Below the pieces are notes generated by a model. The model did not search any database and was not told where the DNA came from. It was given only the letters and a program-made list of their open reading frames with translations. From Lepus europaeus (Eukaryota; Chordata; Mammalia; Lagomorpha; Leporidae), in the NCBI RefSeq assembly GCF_033115175.1, contig NC_084830.1, positions 114,044,709 through 114,108,708 on the forward strand: a stretch of DNA of 64,000 nucleotides, in the 5' to 3' direction. The position numbers and the translations under genes are program-made. This document shows, piece by piece, positions 12,968 through 23,327 of the stretch; the stretch's first letter is position 1, and the number at the start of each line of letters is the position of its first letter.

Positions 12968-13099
12968 ATTAAAGTATGAGTTTCCTTTGGTAAAATTTTT
13001 TCAAATTATACACAGTTTTACCATAATACACATTTTCCATGTATTATGAAGAAAAAAGTTTGCATCAAGAAAACTCTTGAAGTTTTTTAATTTAATTTT

Positions 13100-13432
13100 T
13101 TATTTTTTTTAAAAGATTTATTTTATTTATTTGAAAGGCAGAGTTACAGAGAGAGGTAGAGACAGAGAGAGAGGTCTTCCATCCGCTGGTTCACTCCCCG
13201 ATGGCCATACCAGCTAGAGCTGCGCTGATCTGAAACCAGGAGCCAGGAGCTTCTTCCGGGTCTCCCATGTGGGTGCAGGGGCCCAAGCACTTGGGCCATT
13301 TTCTACTGCTTTCTCAGGCCATAGCAGAGAGCTGGATCTGAAGAGGAGGAGCCAGAACTAGAACCGGCACACTTATGGGATGCTGGCGCTTCAGGCCAGG
13401 GCGTTAAACCACTGTGCCACAGCTCTGGTCCC
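13100..13432 (-). mobile_element. CSINE, full length
   Basis: The poly(T) and 'aagattta...gaaaggcagagttacag' tail signature are at the left. The head 'ccactgtgccacagctctgg' is at the right. This is the older gaaaggcagag subfamily. Confidence 0.95.
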
Positions 13433-13446
13433 CTCTTGTAGTTTTT

Positions 13447-13786
13447 TTTTTTTTTTTTTTTTTTTTATCTTGACAGGCAGAGTGGACAGTGAGAGAGAGG
13501 GACAGAGAGAAAGGTCTTCCTTTTTGCCGTTGGTTCACCCTCCAATGGCCGCTGCGGCCATTCGTGCTGATCCGAAGCCAGGAGCCAGGTGCTTCTCCTG
13601 GTCTCCCATGTGGGTGCAGGGCCTAAAGACTTGGGCCATCCTCCACTGCCTTCCCGGGCCATAGCAGAGAGCTGGCCTGGAAGAGGGGCAACCGGGACAG
13701 AATCCGGCGCCCCAACCAGGACTAGAACCCAGTGTGCCGGTGCCACAAAGCGGAGGATTAGCCTGTTAAGCCATGGCGCCGCCCAG
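13447..13786 (-). mobile_element. Young-subfamily CSINE with 16-bp TSD
   Basis: Its T27 tail lies at the left, followed by the young-subfamily signature 'gacaggcagagtggacagtg'. The head 'aagccatggcgccgcccag' is at the right. A perfect direct repeat 'ccctcttgtagttttt' flanks it at 13431-13446 and 13787-13802. It landed at the 5' edge of the adjacent older CSINE. Confidence 0.95.
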
Positions 13787-14042
13787 CCCTCTTGTAGTTT
13801 TTAATGCAACTTTTCTGTGAAATTTCTGAAGTTTCCTCAAATTTATATTAATGTGAGAGGTAAGCATCTTCCAAGATATAATTTCTTTAAATCAGTAGGG
13901 GGCTTAATTTTCTTCCTCTTCTTTTTTTGAAAATTTCAGAGTAACTTCCTTAAATAAGATTGAGTTTATAAATGCAAACAAACAAGATAAAAACAAACAA
14001 ACAAAACCCAGAATAATAAATTTGAGGGCCAGGCTTTGAAAA

Positions 14043-14352
14043 TAACTCAAGGGTTTGGCACTATTTGCAATGCTGGCATCCAACCTGGAGTGCCAGTTGG
14101 AGTCCTGAAGGCACTGCTTCTGATCTTGCTTCCTGCTACTATGCCTGAGAGGAAAGCAAGATGATGGCCCAAGTATCCACATGGGAGACCAGGGTGGAAT
14201 TCTGTGCTCTTGGACTTGACTTGGCCCAGCCCTGGCTGCGGTGGCTATTTGGGAGGTGATCCAGTGGATGGAAGATCTAGCCCTTTCTGTCTCTTTCCAA
14301 CCCTCCATCACTCTGTCTTTCAAGTAAATAAATTAATTTAAAAAAAAAATTT
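14043..14352 (+). mobile_element. Old CSINE
   Basis: CSINE motifs are 'aatgctggcatccaacctgg', 'agtgccagttggagtcctga' and 'tgtctttcaagtaaataaat', followed by an A-rich tail. Diverged, with small deletions. Confidence 0.85.
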
Positions 14353-14807
14353 AGAAGAAGAACAACTCACATCTTTACAGAATTCATCAGAAAGTGAGTA
14401 GAATAGATAACAACATGGATCCACCTAATGCTTCAGAAATGAATACCAAGACACTGCACCATTTGAATAATCTAATAGAATGCATGGCTTCTTATTACAA
14501 CTGTATATTAGTAATAAAACCCACACAACAAATAATTCTCCCTGGGATAGATTTTGTAAATTAATCTGATCAATAAGCCAGTGACTTCAAAGATTTTTAC
14601 CATGTAATTTTAAACACTGGTGTCTGGATGGTTTTCTTTCAAAAATGTTAAGTGATATAAACTAATTAGTTTTTTTTTTTTAATTCTTCCTCTTTGCACA
14701 CAAGAAGTTGCTTCACTTCAGGGAAATAGTTTTGCGATTTAAAAAAAAAAAAAAACTCCCACTCACATATTCCAAACTGATTGATAAATTCTATAGGGAA
14801 GAAATTT

Positions 14808-14839
<32 letters not shown>

Positions 14840-15079
14840 AAACCCACAACAAATCCCTAGAGAATTCTGACAGATGTGGCAAGTAGAGAAACCTGAAACC
14901 TGACTTGTATTTTGGGACACTGTTTATTTTACAACCAGGTTATCAGGGACATGACCAAGTACTTCAGGTTACAGGAGATGTAAACATACTATAGTATTTT
15001 AAAATTATCTGACTGAGGTTAATGGGTCACAAAACACTATTGGGGGTGTGATATATATATATATGTGTGTGTGTGTGTA

Positions 15080-15130
<51 letters not shown>

Positions 15131-15877
15131 TTTCCTGAAAGGATAAGATTTCCCATCATCTGCAATCTTGAGAAACAGCTTAATCCCTAACCTGAGGCCA
15201 ATGACAGGATGTCAGACCCTATACAACAGTAGGAGAAAAGCAGAGAAGTCACCTGGAGCCCTCCCTGCGATTGCTGGAAACCGCAGCAGGTCATGTGCAT
15301 GCAGGCCAGCACGGATACTGGGAGCTCACTGGGCAGGACATAAAAGGGCTGAAAGGGCTGAACACTTACTCTGAGCCAAGAGAGAGAGCAAGAAGCAGTG
15401 GGTGCTGCCTAAAGCCGGGGAGGTTGACCAGGAGGGCTCCTTGAGGAGGCTAGCAATGTCTGGGGAAGAATGGCCCTGAGCAACAGGGCCAGTGCACCAG
15501 GGAGATGGAAAAGCCAAGAGAAACTTCATGAAGGACCTTTTCCTGTGCACTTCAATTTTCACAGTTACCCCAGTAAAACTTAGCTTTAGCTAAGATATAG
15601 GGTATATGAAGGGTCATTGCTAGGAATTAGACTTATAAAGATTCAGGCCACAATCTCTTGAGATCAAAAAAGAAATATAGGTTTTATTTTCCAAAGCTCT
15701 GGAAAGACTTCATGAAGAATCTGAACCAGGATTCTTGTAGCCTACTGGCAAAGCTACTCTATTTGGCTTATTAGCATTGTTTATTAGCACAGTGCTACTT
15801 TGAACATGGTCCGCAGATAGGCTGCATCATCTGCAAAGCCTCAGGTTTAGCCAAACCCACTGGATTAGAATCTTGGT
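14353..15877. other. Unique DNA with microsatellites
   Basis: Contains a (CAAAA)n tract at about 14807-14842 and a (TA)/(TG) tract at 15051-15125. A GC-richer patch at 15200-15560 opens short frames on both strands. They have no recognisable domain, so I call no gene. Confidence 0.45.
15051..15125. repeat. Compound (AT)n(GT)n(AT)n microsatellite
   Basis: About 75 bases of alternating AT, GT and AT dinucleotides. It is likely length-polymorphic. Confidence 0.95.
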
Positions 15878-16193
15878 GGATGGTCATTGCTGTGGCACAG
15901 CTGGTTAAGCTGCTGCCTGTGATGCTGGCATCCTATGTGAGTACCAGCTCAGGTCCCACATGCTCCTATCCAGATCCCTGCTATAGTATCTAGGAGAGCA
16001 GCAGAGGATGGACCAAATGCTTGGGTACCTGACATCCATGTAGTAGACCCTGTTGGAGTTCCAGACTCCAGTCTGCAGCCTGGCCCAGCACATGCTGCTG
16101 TAGCCATTTTGGAGCGAACCAGTGGATGAGTGATCTTTCTCTTTCTGTAACTCTGCCTTTCAAATAAATATTAAAAAGAGAGAGAGAGAGAAT
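15878..16193 (+). mobile_element. Old CSINE
   Basis: Head 'tggtcattgctgtggcacag', body 'gatgctggcatcctatgtga', tail 'tctgcctttcaaataaatat' followed by (GA)n. Diverged. Confidence 0.88.
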
Positions 16194-16267
16194 ATCTGGG
16201 GAAACTCATGCTTAATAAGTTCCCTGGGCCATTCTTAAACACATTGAAGTATGAGAAACTCTATCTT

Positions 16268-16424
16268 AGAAGGCACAATATGGTGAATAAGAGCAAGACT
16301 TCTGAAGCTAGAATGCCTATATTCAATCTGAAGTTCACTTCTTACCAACTGTGTGACCTTGGCCAAGTTATTTAATCTCTCTTTGCCTTGGTTTACAAAT
16401 TTATTTTAAGAATTGAATGAGGGG
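16268..16424 (+). mobile_element. MIR SINE relic
   Basis: Contains 'accaactgtgtgaccttggc', 'caagttatttaatctctctt' and 'tgccttggtttacaaattta', the diagnostic central MIR core on the plus strand. It ends where the LINE-1 5'UTR begins. Confidence 0.88.
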
Positions 16425-17401
16425 AAGAGTTAGGACAAAAAGCAGAGGAAACTACGCAAATTAGAGGGAAACAGTGTACCTATGTGGAGGGCATGGATGT
16501 ACATAACTCAGGACTCCAGCAGCTGAGAGCCTCTGCACCAGTTTTGGAGACTGAGGTGAGACCAGACTGCAGCAGCCCAAGCCACTGGTGAAAAAGCTGC
16601 AGGAAGAGCCTGGAGAGAATCCATGGGGGACAATGTACTTGCCAAACTAGAGGGAAAAAAAAGGGGGGACATATTTCTCTCCCCCTGATTACCCTGCAAT
16701 GGCATCTTATTATAAGCTGATACAGAGCAGGTGCCATTTTGGACATACGTAACAGCTGCTCCAACATGTGTCTGTGCCCAGCAACCAGTCAAGCAGAGAC
16801 TTCTGAATCTGGTGGGGAGAACTGACAGGGGGCTGGGTGCCAGGACTGTGAAAACACTGAGGTGCATAGGAGGACTCAGGGTGTGGCTGGGACTTTGGGC
16901 AGTCACTGTGGAAGGCTCCATGTGCTCAGGGCTCCCTGGTGAACTGGCTAGGGACATTGCTGGGGAATCTGAGCTTACACTGAAGACTGCACAGATTCTT
17001 TGTGTGGTCCTTGTGGCAGAATGGAAGAATAAAATACCTAATGGGGCTAGTGCCCAGGCACTGGTCTCCTTTAGAGGAGAAGAGCTCAGCTGAGTCTACC
17101 CCAACAGACAAGAACAAACCTCCCCTCTGATTAAAAAAAGAGAGAGATTTACCATGCCAAAACTGGGTGTGTCACCTCAAACATCCTTCACCCTGGATCA
17201 ATGAACAGAGGTCCTTGGCCACACTCAACATACGCCTCTAAGCATTCAATGAAAGCAGACACTCCACTAATCTTCAGAGGCATAGTACAAAGATAAAAGC
17301 TGCCACAGTGGAAACAAAAAAAAAGAAGAAACCAATGAGTATCTCCGCAAATACCAAATAACCAATGCAACAACTTAAGAAACAAGAATAAGGAAGACAA
17401 C
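16425..17401 (+). promoter_or_regulatory. LINE-1 5'UTR region
   Basis: The stretch is GC-richer than its surroundings and contains no SINE. It runs directly into the ORF1 start through the segment 'gaacagaggtccttggccac' and 'attcaatgaaagcagacac', which I recognise as the L1 sequence just upstream of ORF1. An internal promoter is expected from the family; no specific sites are claimed. Open frames here of 95-149 codons are UTR artefacts. Confidence 0.7.
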
Positions 17402-18275
17402 ATGATGTCCCCAAAAGAACACAACACTTCAATACTAGATGGTGAAGATGATGAGATTGAAGAAATGCTGGAAATAGAATTCAAAAAATTGATCATAGGA
17501 TTACTCAGAAGTAATCAGAAGCAAATGCATGAACTAATGAATTCCGAACGTGACATAAAAGAAAATTTCTCCCAAGAAATTGGGATCTTAAAGAGAAATC
17601 AAAATGAAATCTTGAAAATGAAGAATTCAATAGAATGAATAAAAAATGCAGTGGAAAACCTTAATAACAGAATCAGTGAAGCAGAAGAAAGAATATCCTA
17701 CTTAGAAGACAAAGCACAGGAAATTATACAGTCAGACCAAACACAAGAAAAATAAATTAGGAAGCTAAAACACAATCTTGGTAATCTTCAGGATACTATC
17801 AAATGACCCAAGGAAAGAGAGAAAGGATTAGAAGGCCTTTTAAGTGAAATAATAACAGAAAATTTCCCCAATTTGGAGAAAGAAAGAGACATCCAAGTAC
17901 AGGAAGCACATAGAACTCCTAAGAGACATAACCAGAAAAGATCTTCACCATGACACATTGTAATCAAAGTCTCCACTGTAAAACATAAAGAGAAGATTCT
18001 AAAATGTGCATGAGAAAAATGTCAAATTATTTTTAGAGGATCTCCAATTAGACTCACAGTGAACTTCTCATCAGAAACCCTATAGGCTAGCAGAGAATGG
18101 GAAGATATATTCTGAGTCTTAAGAGAAAAGAACTGTCAACCCAGAATACTACACCCTGCAAAGCTCTCATTTATGAATGAAGGTGAAATAAAGACCTTCC
18201 ATGACTAACAGAAATTGAAAGACTTGTCACCACTCATCCAGACCTGCAGAAGCTGCTACAGGATGGGTTGTACAC
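17402..18275 (+). pseudogene. LINE-1 ORF1 remnant (RNA-binding chaperone)
   Basis: ORF1 proteins of this family are trimeric nucleic-acid chaperones that coat L1 RNA in cytoplasmic particles. Here ATG 17402 opens an acidic, Glu/Lys/Asn-rich helical N-terminal region, including 'EEMLEIEFKKLIIGL'. A stop follows after 78 codons. Translated past it, the frame stays coiled-coil-like ('NRISEAEERISYLEDKAQEI'). Nucleotide similarity to the L1 ORF1 C-terminal half then continues, with 'gaaagacttgtcaccactca' near 18210. Several stops break the frame, so no functional product is expected. Confidence 0.8.
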
Positions 18276-18664
18276 AGAAACACAGAAATATGGTCATCAC
18301 TACAAAAGAAGGTAAGCAAAAGAAATCTCCCAGTAAAAGTACAAAAGAAATTCAAAGTAAAAACTAAGAATACTTATGGAAAAATGGCATCACAAAGTCG
18401 TTGTTTATCAATATTCACCTTGAATGTAAATGGCCTCAAATCTTCTATTAAAAGACACAGGATGGCTGAATGGATTCAAAAACAAAATCCATCTATTTGC
18501 TGCCTATAAGAAACAGATTTCACTAACAAAGGTGCATGCAAACTGAAAGTGAAAGGATTGAAAAAGATATTCTATGTCAACTGAAATCAAAAAAGAGCTG
18601 GTGTAACTATCTTATTATCACACAAAATAGACTTTAACACAAAAACTGTCAAAAGAGACAAAGA

Positions 18665-19002
18665 GGCCAGAGCCGTGGCTTAACAGGCTAATCCTTCACC
18701 TTGCGGCGCTGGCACACCGGGTTCTAGTCCCGGTTGGGGTGCTGGATTCTATCCTGGTTGCCCCTATTCCAGCCCAGCTCTCTGCTATGGCCTGGGAAGG
18801 CAGTGGAGGATGGCCCAAGTCCTTGGGCCCTGCACCCACATGGGAGACCAGGAGAAGCACCTGGCTCCTGGCTTCAGATCAGCGAGATGCGCCGGCCGCA
18901 GCGGCCATTGGAGGGTGAACCAACGGCAAAAAGGAAGACCTTTCTCTCTGTCTCTCCCTCACACTATCCACTCTGCCTGTCAAAAAAAAAAAAAAAAAAA
19001 AA
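18665..19002 (+). mobile_element. Young-subfamily CSINE inside LINE-1 ORF2
   Basis: The head is 'ggccagagccgtggcttaac', the B box GGTTCTAGTCC lies near 18720, and the tail 'ctctgcctgtc' runs into A21. A direct repeat AGACAAAGA flanks it at 18656-18664 and 19002-19010. The LINE-1 reading continues across it. Confidence 0.97.
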
Positions 19003-20492
19003 GACAAAGAAGGGAAGTATATAATGATTAAGGGATCAATTCAACAGGAAGATGTTAACTATTATAAACATATATGCACCTAATTACAGGACACCTGGCT
19101 ATGTAAAAGAAACATTAAGGGATCTAAAGGGAGAGATAAATTCAAATACAATAGTAATGAGGGATTTCAATACCCCACTTTCAGCAGTGGACAGATCAAC
19201 CAGACTGAAAATCAGCAAGGAAACAGCAGAATTAATCCACAGTATAGATCAAATAGAGTGAAGAGATATCTACAGAACTTTATATGCTACAGTTGCAGAA
19301 TATATATTCTTTTCACCAGTGCATGGAATGTTCTCTAGGACTGACCATATGCTAGGCCATAAAACAAGTCTCAGCAAATCCAAAAAATTCTAAATCATAC
19401 CATGCATCTTCTTGGACCACAATGCAATGAAGCTGGAAATCGGCAACTCAGGAATTTTTAGAACATATGCAAACACATGGAGACTGAACAACATGCTCCT
19501 GAATGAATAGTGGGTCATAGAAGGAATTAAAAAGGAAACAAAAAAATTCTGGAAACAAATAAGATGACAATACAACATATTAAAAGATATGGGATACAGC
19601 AAAAACACTGTTAAGAGGAAAGTTTATAGCAACTGGTGCCTACATCAAGAAATTGGAAAGGCACCAAATAAATGAGCTATTGATGCATCTCAAGGATCTA
19701 GAAAAATAACAGCAAACCAAATCCAAAACTAGTAGGAGAAAGGAAATAACTAAAATTAGGGAAGAAATCAATAAAATTCAAACTGTTTTTTTGAAAAAAT
19801 AAACAAAATAGACACACCATTGGCCCAACTAACTAAAAAAAGAAGAGAAAAGACCCAAATCAATAAAATCAGAGATGAAAAAGGGAATGTAACAACAGAC
19901 ACCACAGAAATAAAAAGAGTCATCAGAAATTACTACAAAAAGTTGTATGCCAGCAAACAGGGAAATCTATCAGAAATGGATAGATTCCTGGACACATACA
20001 GCCTACCTAAATTGAGACATGAAGACATAAAAAAACCTAAACTGACCCATAACCAAGATGGAAATTGAATCAGTAATAAAGACCCTCCCAAGAAAGAAAA
20101 GCCCAGGACCGCATGACTTCACTGCTAAATTCTACCAGACATTAAAGAACTAACAACTAACTCTAGTTATTTTCAAGCTTTTCAAAACAATTGATAGAAT
20201 TCTTTCTATGAAGCCAGCATAACCTTAATTCCTAAACCTGAAAAAGATAACAACAGAGAGCTAGAACTACAGATCAATTTCTCTGATGAACACAGATGCA
20301 AAAATCCAAAATTAACAAATGGGATTACGTTAAATTGAGAAGCTCCTGTACTGAAAAAAGGTAGCTAACAGAATGGGAGAAATTATTTGCAAACTATGCA
20401 ACTGATAAAGGATTAATAACCAGAATATATAAAGAGATCAAGAAACTCCACAACAAAACAAACAACCCAGTTAAGAAATGGGCAAAGGTCTT

Positions 20493-20805
20493 GGCCGGCA
20501 CCGTGGCTTAACAGGCTAATCCTCTGCCTTGCGGCGCCGGCACACCGGGTTCTAGTCCCGGTTGGGGCGCCGGATTCTATCCCGGTTGCCCCTCTTCCAG
20601 GCCAGCTCTCTGCTATGGCCCGGGAAGGCAGTGGAGGATGGCCCAAGTCCTTGGGCTCTGCACCCGCATGGGAGACCAGGAGAAGCACCTGGCTCCAAGC
20701 TTCGGATCAGCGAGATGCGCCGGCCGCAGCGGCCATTGGAGGGTGAACCAACGGCAAAAAGGAAGACCTTTCTCTCTGTCTCTCTCTCTCACTATCCACT
20801 CTGCC

Positions 20806-20837
<32 letters not shown>
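20493..20837 (+). mobile_element. Young CSINE inside LINE-1 with perfect 19-bp TSD
   Basis: Starts 'ggccggcaccgtggcttaac' and ends 'cactctgcctgt' plus a long A tail. The target duplication 'agaaatgggcaaaggtctt' is present without mismatch at 20474-20492 and 20838-20856, and it is L1 ORF2 sequence. It shares subfamily markers ('gagatgcgccggccgcagcg', 'acggcaaaaaggaagacc') with the copy at 18665-19002. Confidence 0.98.
20504..20558 (+). promoter_or_regulatory. CSINE internal pol III promoter (A and B boxes)
   Basis: The A-box-like TGGCTTAACAGG is at 20504-20515 and the B-box-like GGTTCTAGTCC at 20548-20558. The spacing is typical of tRNA-derived SINEs (B-box consensus GGTTCRANNCC). Annotated here on one well-preserved copy; the other young CSINEs carry the same elements. 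Activity is inferred. Confidence 0.65.
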
Positions 20838-20840
<3 letters not shown>

Positions 20841-21655
20841 AATGGGCAAAGGTCTTAAACAGACATTTTTCAAAAGAGGAAATCCAAATGGCCAACAGAC
20901 ACATGAAAAAATGTTCAGGATCACTAGACATCAGATAAATGCAAATCAAAACCACAATGACGTTTCATCTTACCCCTGTTATAATAGCTTTCATACAGAA
21001 ATCAACAAACAACAAACAAGAGTGTAGGGAAAAAGGTACCCTAATCCACTATTAATGGCAATGTAAACTGGTAAAACCACTATGAAAGACTATATGGAGA
21101 TACCTCAGAAATCTTAATATATTTATTTCAGACCTACCATTTGACCCAGCCATCCCACTTCTGGGTATTTACCCAAGGGAAATGAAATCAATGAATAAAA
21201 CAGTTATCTGCACCCCTATGTTTATTTCAGCTCAATTCACAATAGCTAAAACATGGAATCAACCTAAATGTCCATCAACCAAAAACTGGATGAAGAAACT
21301 ATGAGATATATACATTATGGATTACTACACAATGGTAAAAAAATAAAATAAAATGAAATCCAGTCATTTGCAACAAAATGGATGAATCTGGAAAACATCG
21401 TACTTAGTGGAATAAGCCAGTCCCAAAGGGACAAATATCATATGTTCTCCCTGATCTGTTATAACGAATAGAGCACCTAAAAGAAAATCTGTAGAAGTGA
21501 AATTGACACTTTGAGAAGCAATAACTTGAACAGCCCTTATCTCAACTGTAAAGGAACAGGTTTTTTTTTTTCTTCTTCATACTATTTGTTGAACTCTTTG
21601 CTTAAGAGTCAATCATATGTGTATAAAGTCAATTGAAATTGAAAAAAAAAAGAAT

Positions 21656-21879
21656 TAAATGGAAGACATACGAAGTACTCAAAACAAAAGGCATAACAGA
21701 ATAAACACATATTTCAGCTAGGTAACTACTCAACGAAGGAAGTTCCAAGGTCCACAATACCTGTTCTCATGGCTTTCCCCTTCTTCAGAACTCAAATACT
21801 TGGATAGATACCTATTGTTATTTCGACATTGATCTTATTATTGCTAAGAAGATCTTAGACCCACAACAAATTTCCTTAT
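21656..21879. other. Unique DNA after the LINE-1
   Basis: Nothing recognisable. It separates the L1 3' end from the split old CSINE. Confidence 0.4.
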
Positions 21880-22172
21880 TTTCTTTGTTAATTTGAGAGG
21901 CACACACACACATACACACACAGAGATGTAGAGAGCAAGAATTTTTATCTTTTTGTTCATTCCTGAAATGCCTGCAATGGCTCTGCCATGTTGGCAGAAG
22001 CCAGGAATTAGGAATTCATTGCAGGTCTCCAAGATGGGCGGCAGGGACCAAGGCACCTGAGCTGTCACTGCTGTCTTAAAGGGTCACCATTAGCAGGAAG
22101 CTAGAATCAGAAGCAAAGCCTTGTCTCAAACCCAGACACTCAATGGGATCAGGTGTCAAAACATGGAGTCTT
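21880..22172 (-). mobile_element. Old CSINE, left part (split by a 2.3-kb insertion)
   Basis: Reverse-complement CSINE with an (AC)n tract at 21901-21923. The body runs 'tctccaagatgggcggcagg' to 'cagacactcaatgggatcag'. It breaks off at 22172, and its 5' end resumes at 24493. The break carries the duplicated target 'aaaacatggagtctt'. Confidence 0.88.
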
Positions 22173-22365
22173 TTTTTTTTTTAGTTTGCATATACAGTAT
22201 TTTAATTCAAATCTAAATTCATGAATATTTTTCAAAAAAACAAATCATACATCATTTACTGAAATTAGTTCTCTAAAATTTAATCTTGAGGATGATAGCT
22301 AGACTTTTTCACATGGATTCAAACCTACATGTATGTTTTCCTCTTATTTAAAAATTTATTTTGAA

Positions 22366-22632
22366 GGGTCAGCATTATGGCATAGAGGGTAAAGCCTGTG
22401 CCTGCAATGCTGGCATCCCATATTGGTTCCAGTTTATGTCCCAGCTACTCCACTTGTGATCTAGCTCCTTGCTATTGGCCTGGGAAAAGTAGTGAAAGAT
22501 GACCCAAGTGTTTTGGCCCCTGCCGCCCATACCCTGGCCTTTGTAACCATTTCGGAGTGAACCAGCAGATGGAAGAGCTCTGTCTTTCCTCCTCTCTCTG
22601 TCATTCTTTCAAATAAATCTTAAGGGAAAAAA
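22366..22632 (+). mobile_element. Old CSINE within the composite
   Basis: Head 'gggtcagcattatggcatag', body 'caatgctggcatcccatatt', tail 'attctttcaaataaatctta'. Shortened and diverged. If the composite is one event, this copy was already in the source transcript, in antisense. Confidence 0.88.
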
Positions 22633-22634
22633 AG

Positions 22635-22925
22635 ATACACTTATTTTGAAAGTTAGAGTTTCTGAGAGAGATGAAGCAACAGGAGCGAGATCTGCTAGTT
22701 GGCTGCAGTGGCCAGGGTGGGCCAGACAGAAGCCAGGAGCCTGGAATAACATCCGGGTCACACGTGGTTAGCAGCAGCCCAAGCCTTTAGGCAATCATCT
22801 GCTGCTTTCCCAGTCAAATCAGCAGGGAGCTCTGGATTGGAATTGGAACTTCCAGGACGCAAACTGGCATTCATATGGGTGCTGGCATCATAGGCTGCAA
22901 TGTAAGCTGCTGCACCTGCCCTTGT
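22635..22925 (-). mobile_element. Old CSINE within the composite
   Basis: Tail-side 'acacttattttgaaagttag' at the left, body 'gggccagacagaagccagga', and head 'taagctgctgcacctgccc' at the right. Diverged. Confidence 0.88.
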
Positions 22926-22985
22926 GTACACCCTTACATTCACACCATCCTTTGGCCTCTTCACCCTCCAACTTCATTGTCTTTT

Positions 22986-23045
22986 TTCTTTTTTTTTTAA
23001 GATTTATTTATTAATTTAAAAGTCAGCATTACACAGAGAAAGGAG

Positions 23046-23085
<40 letters not shown>

Positions 23086-23327
23086 CATACATCCAATGGT
23101 TCACTCCCCAATTGGCCGCAACGGCCAGAGCTGCGCCGATCAGGAGCCAGGAGCTTCTTCCGGGTCTCCCACGTGGGTGCAGGGCCCCAAGGGCTTGGGC
23201 CATCTTCTACTGCTTTCCCAGGCCATAGTGGATCAGATGTGAAGCAGCTGGGTCTCGAACCGGCGCCCACATGGGATGCCAGCGCTTCAGGCCAGGGCAT
23301 TCACCCACTGCTCCACAGCACTAGCCC
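22986..23327 (-). mobile_element. CSINE within the composite, own TSD
   Basis: Poly(T) and 'aagatttatttattaattta' at the left, (GA)n block, head 'tgctccacagcactagcccc' at the right. A 13-base near-perfect duplication ('cttcattgtcttt' versus 'cttcattctcttt') flanks it. It is therefore an independent insertion into the 3' region of the coiled-coil sequence. Confidence 0.93.

Larger units (their letters stand above)
18385..21300 (+). pseudogene. LINE-1 ORF2 remnant (endonuclease/reverse transcriptase), internally deleted
   Basis: ATG 18385 opens MASQSRCLSIFTLNVNGLKS, matching the start of the apurinic-type endonuclease domain. The first CSINE interrupts it. The domain resumes at 19052 with 'INIYAPNYRTPG', 'MRDFNTPLS' (usually GDFNTPLS) and 'SRTDHMLGHK'. 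Early reverse-transcriptase sequence is seen at 19820-20300, with '[10 protein letters not shown]' and 'ITLIPKPEKD'. Right after 'aacacagatgcaaaaatcc' (about 20305) it jumps to C-terminal sequence ('aacaaatgggattacgttaa'). The FADD catalytic box and most of the RT core are therefore missing. Numerous stops add to the decay. Confidence 0.88.
16425..21655 (+). mobile_element. Lagomorph LINE-1, 5'UTR to 3' end, decayed
   Basis: A non-LTR retrotransposon in the order 5'UTR (about 16425-17401), ORF1 (from 17402), ORF2 (from 18385), 3'UTR and A-rich tail near 21640-21655. Both ORFs carry stops and frameshifts. ORF2 also lacks its central part and is interrupted by two CSINEs at 18665-19002 and 20493-20837. 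The net LINE-1 sequence is about 4.5 kb. It looks like a lagomorph-lineage L1 that was once near full length. It cannot move itself now. Confidence 0.9.

Noticed and set aside
12284-13790. Repeated similar units as a possible CRISPR-like array
   Set aside because: The units are about 330-base SINEs in both orientations, with poly(A) tails and target duplications, in a mammalian genome.
16480-17117. Several overlapping open frames of 63-149 codons on both strands
   Set aside because: They lie in the GC-richer LINE-1 5'UTR and have no family motif. They stay open because of base composition.
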